This document shows, in pieces, positions 1 through 8,511 of a stretch of 64,000 nucleotides of DNA. The position numbers were made by a program, and so were the translations under genes. The DNA lies in contig JADLHZ010000004.1 in assembly GCA_020848545.1 (NCBI GenBank), positions 30,343-94,342 of the forward strand. The letters are read 5' to 3'. The notes beneath the pieces were generated by a model. It worked only from the letters and a program-made list of their open reading frames with translations, was not told the origin of the DNA and did no database searches. The stretch comes from Deltaproteobacteria bacterium. Its GTDB lineage: Bacteria; Myxococcota; JADLHZ01. Every line of letters begins with the position of its first letter. Within the stretch, counting starts at the first letter, position 1.

Positions 1-99
1 CTCGTGCCGCCCGCGGGTCTTCTCGCGCAGGTTCACGAGCGTGGCAAAGAGCCGCGCGCCCTCGTTGTACGCCGGCATCAAGATCGCGACGCGACTCAC
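1..99 (-). CDS. Glycosyltransferase family 2, N-terminal fragment (cut by window edge)
   Basis: Only the first 33 codons lie in the window. They start with a GTG at 99 whose last two bases open the TGA stop of the upstream gene (GTGA overlap). The peptide reads MSRVAILMPAYNEGARLF, the usual first beta strand and PxYNE motif of GT2 sugar transferases. The overlap with the preceding GT2 suggests one minus-strand operon and translational coupling. Nothing can be said about the donor or the rest of the protein. Confidence 0.7.
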   Translation of the reverse strand, partial: MSRVAILMPAYNEGARLFATLVNLREKTRGRHE

Positions 100-1019
100 G
101 CGAGCGCCCTCGGCAGGATGCGCCGCAGCGCCGTCAAGCGCGTAGCCAAGAAGCGCACCTTCTTGCTCGCCGACGCGACGTCGCGGTGAGCGAGATCCGA
201 CGCCGCCGCAAACGCGACGCGCAGCTTCAGCACGTTCTTCTTGCGCCCGATCCGCGCGGCACGATCCCAGCCGCGGGCCTCGGCCTGCCGCGCGAGCGCG
301 TCGTAGAGCCCTGCTTCCTCTTCGAAGCGGCGCAGCCCGCGCGCGTGATCGAGCTCGGCGTGCCGGCGCCAGCGATACGCGAGCGCGTGCGTGCCAACGA
401 TCGTGCCGCCGGCGAACAGGATGCGCGTAGTGAAGTCGAGATCCGGGATCGCCTTCCACGTCGCCAAGAAGCGCTCGTCGAAGAGGCGGCTCTTTCGGTA
501 GCAGAGCGCCGGCGCCGTGATGAAGTTGCCACGCAAGAGCGCCATCAAGCCGATCTCGCCGCGCAGCCGGATCGGTTCCTCTTTCGGCGTCACCCGCTTC
601 TTGTACGCCCCGGCGATCGAACGGACGCGACGGCCGCGCCGATCGATCGTGCTGGCCATGCAGAAGCCGAGGCTGGCGTCGGGCGCCCGATCCATCACGC
701 TGAGCAGGGTGCGCGCATAGTCGGGCGCCAGCTCGTCGTCAGCGTGGAGCAAGGTGACGAGATCGCTCGTCGCGGCGTCGAGGCAGCGGTTCCAGTTGCC
801 GGCCATCCCGACGTGCGCGTCGTTCCGCTCGTAGCGCATGCGCGGATCAGCATACGAGGCCACGATCGCCCGCGCCGCATCCCCGTGCGGGCTCTTGTTG
901 TCGACGACGACCAGCGTCCATGCGCTCTCGCTCTGCCGAACGACGCTGTCGATCGCGGCGCGCAAGAGCTCGGGCGCGGAGTAGAACGGGATCGCAAAGG
1001 TGATCTGCGGGTCGGCCAA
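96..1019 (-). CDS. GT2 family glycosyltransferase
   Basis: A 307-residue GT-A glycosyltransferase, probably adding one sugar to the polysaccharide repeat at the inner membrane. The nucleotide-binding strand FAIPFY is at residues 8-13, VVVDNKS near 37-43, and the metal-binding acidic motif HADDE at 92-96. The C-terminal third is basic and helical, with no clear membrane span. Translation appears to begin at a TTG (1019), since no ATG lies close upstream and the first strand must be near the N terminus. It is divergent from galE with about 53 bp between them and overlaps the next gene by 4 bases. Donor and acceptor are unknown. Confidence 0.85.
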   Translation of the reverse strand: MADPQITFAIPFYSAPELLRAAIDSVVRQSESAWTLVVVDNKSPHGDAARAIVASYADPRMRYERNDAHVGMAGNWNRCLDAATSDLVTLLHADDELAPDYARTLLSVMDRAPDASLGFCMASTIDRRGRRVRSIAGAYKKRVTPKEEPIRLRGEIGLMALLRGNFITAPALCYRKSRLFDERFLATWKAIPDLDFTTRILFAGGTIVGTHALAYRWRRHAELDHARGLRRFEEEAGLYDALARQAEARGWDRAARIGRKKNVLKLRVAFAAASDLAHRDVASASKKVRFLATRLTALRRILPRALA

Positions 1020-1072
1020 AGCACGACGCGGGTAGCATGCACCAGGCGCGCGATGCTACATCCGCGCTCGTC

Positions 1073-2098
1073 ATGGCACACGTGTTCGTCACCGGCGGCG
1101 CCGGCTTCATCGGCTCGCACACCGTCCTCGTCCTGCTCGAAGCCGGCCATCGCGTCACCGTGCTCGACAATCTGTGCAACGCGTCCGAAGCCGCGCTCGA
1201 ACGGGTGCGCGCTCTCACCGGGAAGCCGGTCGCGTTCGTGCAGGGCGACGTACGTTCGCCGCAGGATCTCGATCGCGCGTTGGCCGATCGCCCGGACGCC
1301 GTCATCCACTTCGCCGGGCTGAAGGCGGTCGGCGAGTCGGTGGAAAAGCCGCTCGCGTACTACGACAACAACGTGAACGGTACGCTCCGCCTCTTGGAAG
1401 CGATGGCGCGCGCCGGCTGCAAGCGCATGGTGTTCTCGTCGTCGGCGACCGTCTACGGCGAGCCCGATGCGCTGCCGATTCGCGAGGACGCCCCGTTGCG
1501 CACCACGAACCCCTACGGGCGGACGAAGCTCGTCATCGAGGACATGCTGCGCGACGCCGCCGCCGCGGACAAGAATCTGCGCGCGGTGATGCTCCGCTAC
1601 TTCAACCCGGTCGGCGCGCATCCGAGCGGGCAGATCGGCGAAGATCCGCGCGGCGCGCCGAACAACCTCATGCCCTACGTGATGCAAGTGGCTGTCGGCC
1701 GGCGCGACAAGCTGAGCGTCTTCGGCGGCGACTATCCGACCAAAGACGGCACCGGCGTGCGCGACTACATCCACGTGATGGACCTCGCGCGCGGCCACGT
1801 CGCGGCGATCGATCGCATCGTTGCGCTAAACGACGCGCTGCCCTCGCCCTTCGCCGTCAACCTCGGCACGGGCCGTGGCTACTCCGTGCTCGAGATCGTC
1901 AAGGCCGCGAGCGCCGCCGTCGGCCGTGCGCTGCCGTACGCGATCGTCGCGCGTAGGCCGGGCGACGCGGCCGCGGTGTACGCCGATCCTACGCTCGCGA
2001 AGGCGCAGCTCGGGTGGGAAGCGAAGCTCGGGATCGATGAGATGTGCCGCGACGCGTGGAAGTGGCAACAACAGAACCCGAATGGATACTCCGCCTAA
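1073..2098 (+). CDS. galE: UDP-glucose 4-epimerase
   Basis: A 341-residue extended short-chain dehydrogenase that interconverts UDP-glucose and UDP-galactose with bound NAD. The Rossmann motif TGGAGFIG is at 7-14, the catalytic Ser in SSSATVYG at 122-129, and the YxxxK pair at Tyr148/Lys152. FNPVGAHPSG is typical of GalE. The ATG at 1073 puts the Rossmann motif at the usual position; a longer in-frame ORF upstream adds 12 unlikely residues. It provides the UDP-galactose that the UDP-galactopyranose mutase at 51.9-53.0 kb needs. A paralogue acting on N-acetyl sugars is possible, but the motifs favour plain GalE. Confidence 0.93.
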   Translation: MAHVFVTGGAGFIGSHTVLVLLEAGHRVTVLDNLCNASEAALERVRALTGKPVAFVQGDVRSPQDLDRALADRPDAVIHFAGLKAVGESVEKPLAYYDNNVNGTLRLLEAMARAGCKRMVFSSSATVYGEPDALPIREDAPLRTTNPYGRTKLVIEDMLRDAAAADKNLRAVMLRYFNPVGAHPSGQIGEDPRGAPNNLMPYVMQVAVGRRDKLSVFGGDYPTKDGTGVRDYIHVMDLARGHVAAIDRIVALNDALPSPFAVNLGTGRGYSVLEIVKAASAAVGRALPYAIVARRPGDAAAVYADPTLAKAQLGWEAKLGIDEMCRDAWKWQQQNPNGYSA

Positions 2099-2100
2099 CT

Positions 2101-2185
2101 CGTGGCCGTGAACGTGGCCGTGGCCGTGGCCGAAATCGCCGCGCAGCACATCTCGGCCACGTTCACGGCTACGGCCACGGCCACG
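2101..2185. repeat. Imperfect inverted repeat of CGTGGC hexamers at a convergent gene junction
   Basis: Two 33-base arms (2101-2133 and 2153-2185) pair with 28 of 33 matches around a 19-base loop. Each arm is five hexamers, mostly CGTGGC, with one CGTGAA variant, and ends in CGA. The CGTGAA unit is second in the left arm and fourth in the complement of the right arm. The repeat fills nearly all the space between galE (+) and the GT2 gene (-), so it could act as a bidirectional terminator, though no T-run follows. Confidence 0.75.
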
Positions 2186-2187
2186 AT

Positions 2188-4035
2188 TCAGACCCCGAAG
2201 CGATAGTCCTCGTACTCCAGCGACAAGTTCGGCGAAAAGTACGGATCGCTCGTCAGCATCGGCCCCCACCGCGTCTGCATCTTCCGGCGAAACCCATCAT
2301 CCTTCGCCTTGCCGCGGCTGTATGACTCGTAGTGCACGAGCTGCGCGAGGCCGGTGTAGACGTTGCGATAGCCCTTCTGGCGCAGGCGCAGGCAGAAATC
2401 GACGTCGTTGTAGCTCGTCGGCAGCTCGCGCTCGTCGAGCCCTTGCACCTCGTCGTAAACGGCCTTTCGCACCATGAGGCACGCGCCGGTCACCGCGCTC
2501 ACGTTCGCCGTCGTGCGGACGCTGCCGTAATAGCCGAGGCACTCTTCGCCGTATCCTTTATACGGATGGCCGGCGACGCCGCCGATGCCGAGCACGATGC
2601 CGGCGTGCTGGATCGATCGGTTCGGAAAGAGGAGCAAACAGCCGACGGCGCCGACGCGGGCCTTCTGCGCGTGAACGAGCATCTGCTCGAGCCAATCGGC
2701 CGACTCGACCTCGATGTCGTTGTTCAAGAGCAAGAGCACGTCGCCCGTCGCATGACGCGCGCCGAGGTTGTTCAACGCCGAGTGGTTGAAGGGGTTGTCA
2801 TCGCGCAAGCAAACGGCGTTTCGGTGGTGCGAGACGAAGCGCTCGACGCCGTCGCGGGTCTCCTCCTCCTTCGAGCCGTTGTCGACGAGCACGATCTCGT
2901 AGTTCAAATAGCTCGACTTGCCGACGATGCTGTCGAGGCAGCGCTGCGTCACGTCCCACGCGTCGCGAAACGGAATGATGATCGACACCTTAGGCGCCGG
3001 GCCGAGCACACCGCCCCTGCCGATCTTGTAGCCGAGCGCGAAGGTGCCGGGCGCGAGGCCGTCTTCTACGTGTACGTCGCAGCCGTCGCGGCCGTCTTGG
3101 TGATCGGTCTGCACAGCGAGCCCACGCCGCACGAGCGCGGTCCGCAGCGCGCGCTTGGCCGCTTCGTTCGCGTAGGGCTTGGCGTCATAGCGCTCGGTCG
3201 TCGAGCCGGGGATCACGCGCCAGTGGTAGAGCACCTTTGGCACGTGGGCGATCGCCTCGGTCTTCTCCATGAGCCGCAGCGCGAGATCGAAGTCCTGCGC
3301 GCCGTCGAAGCCCGCGCGAAAGCCGCCGGCGCGGCGCACGAGCTCGGTGCGCATCACTTGCAGGTGGTTCGTGTACATGCCGCTCATCAGCCGCTCCGGC
3401 GAAAAGTCCGGCTTGAAGAACGGTGAGAAGCGCTTTCCGTCCAGGCGCTCGAGCACGAAGTCCGAGTACAGCCACTCCGCCTGCGTCTCGTGCTGCGCGA
3501 GGATCATCTCGGCGATCGCCGAGGGGGTGAGCGCGTCGTCGTTGTCGAGGAGCGCGATGAACTCGCCCTTGGCTGCGTCGAGCGCCGTCTGCGTCGCTGC
3601 AGAGATGCCGCCGTTCTCTTCGCGGTAGACGACGCGCACGCGCTCGTCACGCAGCGATGCGTCGTGCAGCGTCGGGCGAATGTGCGGCGCCGTCGAGCCG
3701 TCGTCGACGAGCACGTGCTCGACGCGGGTGTAGACCTGCGCCCGCACGCTCTCGATGCACGCGATGAGCAGCGCTTTGTCCACGTTGTAGACGGGCGTCA
3801 GCACACTGACGAGCGGCCGCTCCGGCAGCCGATCGAGCGCACGCAGCAGCACCTCGGCCGATCGCTCCGGGTGCGCCGCCTCCCACGCGGCGTAGAACTT
3901 CGGGTTCTCGGGATCGAAGCCGCCGAAGACCCGCGCGCCCTGCTTCACCACGCGATCGGCGATGCCGGCAAAGTCGCCCCGGCGGACGAGCCCGGCCATC
4001 GTCTTCCACTTGCGCTGCAAATTGGCTAACGCCAC
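2188..4035 (-). CDS. Two-domain GT2 glycosyltransferase
   Basis: A 615-residue protein with two complete GT-A domains in tandem, so it may add two sugars in succession or one domain may be degenerate. Domain 1 spans about 74-300, with SVLTPVYN at 77-84, VDDGST at 110-115 and DNDD at 164-167. Domain 2 spans about 349-600, with SIIIPFRD at 351-358, VDNGS at 384-388 and the NND motif at 438-440. Both carry the acidic metal-binding residues. A basic leader of about 70 residues precedes domain 1. It converges on galE across a hexamer inverted repeat and is divergent from rmlB. Proteins of this arrangement are common in O-antigen clusters; the linkage formed is unknown. Confidence 0.88.
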   Translation of the reverse strand: MALANLQRKWKTMAGLVRRGDFAGIADRVVKQGARVFGGFDPENPKFYAAWEAAHPERSAEVLLRALDRLPERPLVSVLTPVYNVDKALLIACIESVRAQVYTRVEHVLVDDGSTAPHIRPTLHDASLRDERVRVVYREENGGISAATQTALDAAKGEFIALLDNDDALTPSAIAEMILAQHETQAEWLYSDFVLERLDGKRFSPFFKPDFSPERLMSGMYTNHLQVMRTELVRRAGGFRAGFDGAQDFDLALRLMEKTEAIAHVPKVLYHWRVIPGSTTERYDAKPYANEAAKRALRTALVRRGLAVQTDHQDGRDGCDVHVEDGLAPGTFALGYKIGRGGVLGPAPKVSIIIPFRDAWDVTQRCLDSIVGKSSYLNYEIVLVDNGSKEEETRDGVERFVSHHRNAVCLRDDNPFNHSALNNLGARHATGDVLLLLNNDIEVESADWLEQMLVHAQKARVGAVGCLLLFPNRSIQHAGIVLGIGGVAGHPYKGYGEECLGYYGSVRTTANVSAVTGACLMVRKAVYDEVQGLDERELPTSYNDVDFCLRLRQKGYRNVYTGLAQLVHYESYSRGKAKDDGFRRKMQTRWGPMLTSDPYFSPNLSLEYEDYRFGV

Positions 4036-4105
4036 GGCGCGTGCACGCTGTCATCTTCAACGCTTGCTTGCAAACCTTCGGCGCCCTCTAGTAGCAGCCG
4101 GCCCC

Positions 4106-5125
4106 ATGGCACACGACGTCAAATCGCTCCTCGTGACGGGCGGCGCTGGCTTCATCGGCGCGAACTTCGTCTTCCACTTGGTCAAGCACCGGCCCGGTGT
4201 GAAGATCGTCGTCCTCGACAAGCTCACCTACGCCGGTAACTTGGAGACCTTGAAGCCGATCGAGGGCAAGTTCCACTTCGTCCGCGGCGACATCCAGAAC
4301 CAAGAGCTCGTCGAGCACTTGGTGAGCGAGCACAAGATCGACGGCGTCATCAACTTCGCCGCCGAGTCGCACGTCGATCGTTCGATCCTCGGCCCGGCGA
4401 TCTTCGTCGACACCAACGTGCGCGGCACCCTGAGCCTTTTGGAAGCCGCCCGCCTGCGCAAGGTGCCGCGCTTCCTGCAAGTCTCGACCGACGAAGTCTA
4501 CGGCTCGCTCGGCGCGACCGGCTACTTCACCGAGGACACACCGCTGCAGCCGAACAGCCCGTACTCGGCGTCGAAGGCCTCGGCCGACGTGCTCGTGCGC
4601 TCGTATCATCACACCTTTCACATGGACGTCGTGACCACGCGCTGCTCCAATAACTACGGGCCGTACCAGTTTCCGGAAAAGCTCATCCCGCTGATGATCG
4701 CCAACGCGCTCGAGGACAAGCCGCTTCCGGTCTACGGCGACGGCAAGAACGTGCGCGACTGGCTGCACGTCGAGGATCACTGCTCGGCGCTGCTCACCGT
4801 GCTCGAGCGCGGCAAGGCGGGCGATGTCTACAACATCGGCGGCCATAATGAATCGGCGAACATCGACATCGTCAAGCGCGTGTTGAAGGAGCTGAACAAG
4901 CCCGAGTCGCTGATTAAATATGTGACCGATCGGCCGGGCCACGATCGCCGCTACGCCATCGACGCGGCGAAGATCGAGCGCGAGCTCGGCTGGAAGCCGT
5001 CGTACACCTTCGAGACCGGCATCAAGCAGACGATCGCCTGGTACCTCGACAACAAGGGCTGGTGGGAGCGCATCCGCACCGGTGAATACGCGCGCTACTA
5101 CGCGCAGCAGTACGGCGCGCGATGA
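4106..5125 (+). CDS. rfbB: dTDP-glucose 4,6-dehydratase
   Basis: RmlB, second step of dTDP-L-rhamnose synthesis: it turns dTDP-glucose into dTDP-4-keto-6-deoxyglucose. The protein has 339 residues, normal for the family. TGGAGFIG is at 11-18, the catalytic STDEVYG at 127-133 (Thr128, Asp129, Glu130) and YSASK at 153-157. The ATG at 4106 is chosen because the upstream extension (to 3962) is low-complexity and overlaps the divergent gene. Its stop overlaps the ATG of rmlD (ATGA at 5122-5125), and wzm follows, so the three form an operon. Its product also feeds the transaminase at 49.7-50.8 kb. Confidence 0.97.
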   Translation: MAHDVKSLLVTGGAGFIGANFVFHLVKHRPGVKIVVLDKLTYAGNLETLKPIEGKFHFVRGDIQNQELVEHLVSEHKIDGVINFAAESHVDRSILGPAIFVDTNVRGTLSLLEAARLRKVPRFLQVSTDEVYGSLGATGYFTEDTPLQPNSPYSASKASADVLVRSYHHTFHMDVVTTRCSNNYGPYQFPEKLIPLMIANALEDKPLPVYGDGKNVRDWLHVEDHCSALLTVLERGKAGDVYNIGGHNESANIDIVKRVLKELNKPESLIKYVTDRPGHDRRYAIDAAKIERELGWKPSYTFETGIKQTIAWYLDNKGWWERIRTGEYARYYAQQYGAR

Positions 5126-6006
5126 GCGTCGTCGTCACCGGCAGCAACGGCCTCTTGGGCTCGTCGCTCGTCGCGCACTTCGGCGCCGCGAAGAAGCCGC
5201 TCATCGGCATCGACCTCGGCTCCTCGTCGAACCAGCACCTGGGCGCGCACGAGTACTACGACTGCGACCTTTCGAATTACGACCAGGTGACCGAGCTCAT
5301 CGAGCGCTTGCATCCGCGCGTCATCATGCACGGCGCCGCGATGACCAACGTCGACGGCTGTGAAGCGCAGCGCGAGGCGGCGTGGCGCGTGAACGTAGAG
5401 GCGACCGCGCACTTGGCGGCGCTGTCCGAGACGCTCGGCGCGCACCTCATCTACGTCTCGACCGACTACGTCTTCGACGGCCGCTCGGGGAGCTACGATG
5501 AAACGTCGCTGCTCTCGCCGCTCGGGATCTATGCGCTTACCAAGGCCGCCGGCGAGCTCTCCGTGCGTACGCACGCGTCGCAGTGGGCGATCTGTCGGAC
5601 GTCGGTGCCCTTCGGCCCGTTCACGCACGTGAAGAAGGACTTCGTGCGCTGGCTGCGCGACGAGCTCACGGCGAAGAAGCCCGTGCGCATCGTCACCGAT
5701 CAGATCTCGAACCCGACGTACGCGCCGGACCTCGCGCGCATGCTCGTGCAAGTCGCCGACACCGGCTACACCGGCGTGCTGCACACGGCGGGCGCCACGA
5801 GCCTCAGCCGCTTCGAGCTCGCGACGACGATCGCCAAGACCTTCGGCCTCGACGCGGCGCTGATTCAGCCGATCAAGACGGCGGACTTGCGCCAAGCGTC
5901 GCCCCGCCCGCTCGACGGCAGCCTGTCGGTGCACAAGGCGCGCTCGCTCGGCTTTCAACCGAAGACGATCGACGAGGCGTTGGCGATCTTGAAAGCCGTG
6001 AAATAG
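5122..6006 (+). CDS. rfbD: dTDP-4-dehydrorhamnose reductase
   Basis: RmlD, the last step of dTDP-L-rhamnose synthesis, reducing the 4-keto group with NADPH. The protein has 294 residues. The cofactor motif VTGSNGLLG is at 5-13, YVSTDYVFDG at 111-120, and the catalytic YALTK (Tyr137, Lys141) follows. It starts inside the rmlB stop (ATGA) and ends 4 bp before wzm. The partner enzymes RmlA and RmlC lie 6 kb away at 12.1-13.5 kb, so the rhamnose set is split in two pairs (rmlB-rmlD and rmlA-rmlC). Confidence 0.95.
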   Translation: MSVVVTGSNGLLGSSLVAHFGAAKKPLIGIDLGSSSNQHLGAHEYYDCDLSNYDQVTELIERLHPRVIMHGAAMTNVDGCEAQREAAWRVNVEATAHLAALSETLGAHLIYVSTDYVFDGRSGSYDETSLLSPLGIYALTKAAGELSVRTHASQWAICRTSVPFGPFTHVKKDFVRWLRDELTAKKPVRIVTDQISNPTYAPDLARMLVQVADTGYTGVLHTAGATSLSRFELATTIAKTFGLDAALIQPIKTADLRQASPRPLDGSLSVHKARSLGFQPKTIDEALAILKAVK

Positions 6007-6010
6007 GCCC

Positions 6011-6787
6011 ATGGTCGAGAACATCCGCGAATTGGTTCGCTACCGCGCGCTGCTCTTCAGCCTGATCGCGCGCGAGCTCAAGGTGCGCTACCGCGGCTCG
6101 GCGCTCGGCTTCCTCTGGACCTTCATCAATCCGCTGATCCTCATGGGCATCTACACGCTCGTCTTCTCTGTCTACATGCGCAGCGAGATGAAGAACTATT
6201 CGTACTTCATGCTCGCGGGCCTGCTGCCATGGCTGTGGTTCTCGACTTCGGTGAGCACCGGCGCGTCGTCGATCTCGGATCGGCGCGACCTCATCTCGAA
6301 GGTGAGCTTCCCGCCGCAGATCCTGCCGATGACGGTGATCGGCGCCGCGCTGATGAATTATCTCTTCTCGCTGCCGATCTTGCTCTGCTTCGCTTTGAGC
6401 GTCGGCGTGGATCTCGGCTGGCCGCTCGTCGCGTTTCCGTTGATCGTGGTCGTCCAGCTCGTGCTGACGACAGGCATCGTCTACTTCTTGGCGAGCGCCA
6501 ACGTCTTGTTCCGCGACTTGCAGCACATCGTGCCGAACATCATCAGCTTCGCGTTCTTTCTGACGCCGATCATCTATCCGCTGACGCAGATCCCCGAACG
6601 CTACCGGCACGCGGCGACGGTCGGCAACCCGATGGCGATGCTGATCCTCTCGTACCAGGACATCTTCTATTACAACCGCTGGCCGAGCTTCGTGCACTTG
6701 GCCGCGGTGACCGGGCTCGGCGTCGTGTTGTTCACGGTGAGCTCGCTGTACATGGCGTACAAGCGCGAAGGGTTCGCGGAGGCGTGA
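6011..6787 (+). CDS. wzm: ABC-2 type polysaccharide export permease
   Basis: A 258-residue inner-membrane permease with about six hydrophobic spans, matching the size of Wzm, KpsM and TagG. The N-terminal signature KVRYRGSALGFLW sits near residues 24-36, just before the first membrane span, as in other ABC-2 O-antigen permeases. With Wzt it would move the finished lipid-linked polysaccharide across the inner membrane. It is the third gene of the rmlB-rmlD operon, 4 bp after rmlD. Unusually, its ATPase partner is not downstream in the same operon but convergent on the other strand, with an IS now between them. Confidence 0.93.
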   Translation: MVENIRELVRYRALLFSLIARELKVRYRGSALGFLWTFINPLILMGIYTLVFSVYMRSEMKNYSYFMLAGLLPWLWFSTSVSTGASSISDRRDLISKVSFPPQILPMTVIGAALMNYLFSLPILLCFALSVGVDLGWPLVAFPLIVVVQLVLTTGIVYFLASANVLFRDLQHIVPNIISFAFFLTPIIYPLTQIPERYRHAATVGNPMAMLILSYQDIFYYNRWPSFVHLAAVTGLGVVLFTVSSLYMAYKREGFAEA

Positions 6788-6794
6788 GGGCTAA

Positions 6795-8505
6795 CCCGCA
6801 TCATTCATGAGTTCAACCGGAGTGCGTGGTCGAGAGCTCGAGTACAGCGCTGGCGTCCTCGCGCAGCCGGCGCTCGCCTCCCCATCGTGCAATTTGGCGC
6901 GACCGTGCCCTCCCTCCACCGGCGAGCGCCGGCATCTTGAACGCTTCGCGCAGACGTCTCCCTTGATCGACGGTTGATGCGCGGGCGTCGACCGGTCGAG
7001 ACGGCTCAGGCGGATGAGGCCGGCGCCAACTTCGCAGCGATCGCCGCGAAGGCGTGGGCGAAGGGGAAGGCGCTGGGAAGTCGCAGCACGATGCGGCGGG
7101 CGGACTCGGTGACGGTGGCGGCAACCTTGAGCAGCCGCAAGCGCAAGGTGTCGAGCTGCATCGCTCCGAGCTGCGAACCGACATCCTTGGCTGCCTGCCG
7201 TACGGCGTGCATCAGCCGATAAGCAGCGGAGTACAAAAGTAGGCGCAAGGCGTTGGCTTTGAAACTGCTGCACGACAGTCGGTCGGCCTGCAACGCGTTC
7301 TTCAGATCCTTGATGAAGTTCTCGCACTGGCCGCGCGCGCAGTAACCGACGTCGTAGATATGCTGCGGATCGAACGAACGCAGCGTGGTCACAACGAAGC
7401 GAGGATTCTCTCCGTAGCTGGAATGCTCGGCCTTCAAGACGACATGACGGATCACCGGCCATGTGTCGGCTGCGTACGCTAACGAAGAAAAGTGCCGCAC
7501 GGTGTGCTTGCGCTCGGCGTAGATCGATTTCGCCTCGGCCATCGCGGTCGCGGCGAGCTTGAGCAAGCGCGCATTCTTCGCGATGCCGATGATGTAGTCG
7601 ACGTCGCCGATCTCGCGGTCGAGCTTCTCGAGGCGCTCCGAAATCCGAGGCATGCAGAAACCAGAGTCAGCGCGTACGACGATTTGCGCACGCGGCAATC
7701 GCCGGCGAATGCCGCGGATGAGGCGTTCGAGCACGGTACCGGCACCGCGAGCGGCGTGAGCGTTACCAGGACGGAGCAGAACGCTCGCGAGTTGGCCGCT
7801 TTGCGCGTCGAACACGAGCAGCGGATGGAACATATGCTGGTCGTAGAAGCCGTGAAAGAACGAGAGCTGCTGGCTGCCGTGGGTTTCATCATCCGTGGAA
7901 TCAATGTCGAGCACGACGACCTCGGTGCTCGGGTCCAGCGAGTCGACGTAGCTCTGTTCGAACCAGTCGCGCATGCGGTTGAGCGCGCGGCCGTCGATGG
8001 CGTTCTCGAAGCGCGAAAGCGTTGGCTGGGATGACAGAGCATCGTCCGTGTCAGGAAGGAGATCGCACACGGTCTTGAGCACCGGGTCGATGCGCAACGC
8101 GTCGGCGTCATTGCAATCCTCGTAGCCGAGACAAATCTGGTAGAGACGCTGGCGGATCTGTTCGAGCCGGGTGTGGCGCACGAATCGCCCGTCACGCTCG
8201 TCCGGCATCAGAGCGGCCAGCGCTGCGCTGACGCCGAGCCTCTCATCGGCAGCGCGAACAAGGAGCAGCCCGCCGTCGCTCGACGACCGGGCGGCATCGA
8301 ACGTGGCGACGATGTCACGGCTGGGGTGGAATCCGAACGCGAGCTGTGATGTACACACTGTTGCCGGTCTCCTTTTCTTTCTGTTGGCTTCGCAACCGCA
8401 GAAGAAATCGAGACCGGTCTTCTTTTCCAGTCATATGCAGCGTTTTAATGTAAAACTTTTGCTACATTTGAACTATCGCTCGTTGGTGAGCGCGAATAAT
8501 CCGGG
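6795..8505 (-). mobile_element. IS1380-family insertion sequence, apparently complete
   Basis: The element is 1711 bp. Its left end begins CCCGCATCATTC (6795) and its right end, read inward, begins CCCGGATTATTC (8505), a 10 of 12 match for the terminal repeats. It is flanked by a direct CTAA at 6791-6794 and 8506-8509, a 4-base target duplication as expected for this family. One full-length transposase gene fills most of it. The transposase leader (about 8360-8480) is AT-richer than its surroundings. Removing the IS and one CTAA leaves a 9-base gap between wzm and wzt, so neither gene is broken. Confidence 0.87.
7006..8358 (-). CDS. IS1380-family transposase
   Basis: A 450-residue DDE transposase, uninterrupted. 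Candidate catalytic residues are the Asp in VVLDIDSTDD (about 148-157), the Asp in VVRADSGF (about 226-233), and the Glu in GQCENFIKDLKN (about 347-358). The conserved YDVGYCARGQCEN stretch is typical of the family. The N terminus (SSDGGLLL and nearby) also matches the family pattern. The gene looks full length, with ends consistent with its terminal repeats, so the copy may be recent and still active. About 210 bp of element sequence follow its stop and hold no recognisable gene. Confidence 0.95.
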   Translation of the reverse strand: MCTSQLAFGFHPSRDIVATFDAARSSSDGGLLLVRAADERLGVSAALAALMPDERDGRFVRHTRLEQIRQRLYQICLGYEDCNDADALRIDPVLKTVCDLLPDTDDALSSQPTLSRFENAIDGRALNRMRDWFEQSYVDSLDPSTEVVVLDIDSTDDETHGSQQLSFFHGFYDQHMFHPLLVFDAQSGQLASVLLRPGNAHAARGAGTVLERLIRGIRRRLPRAQIVVRADSGFCMPRISERLEKLDREIGDVDYIIGIAKNARLLKLAATAMAEAKSIYAERKHTVRHFSSLAYAADTWPVIRHVVLKAEHSSYGENPRFVVTTLRSFDPQHIYDVGYCARGQCENFIKDLKNALQADRLSCSSFKANALRLLLYSAAYRLMHAVRQAAKDVGSQLGAMQLDTLRLRLLKVAATVTESARRIVLRLPSAFPFAHAFAAIAAKLAPASSA

Positions 8506-8511
8506 CTAAGC

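Noticed and set aside
186..1322. 378-codon plus-strand ORF
   Set aside because: It lies opposite the GT2 gene and runs into galE in another frame; Arg-rich translation with no motif. A shadow of GC-rich coding DNA.
2332..3426. 364-codon plus-strand ORF
   Set aside because: Fully antisense to the two-domain GT2 gene, whose motifs are clear; no recognisable protein features.
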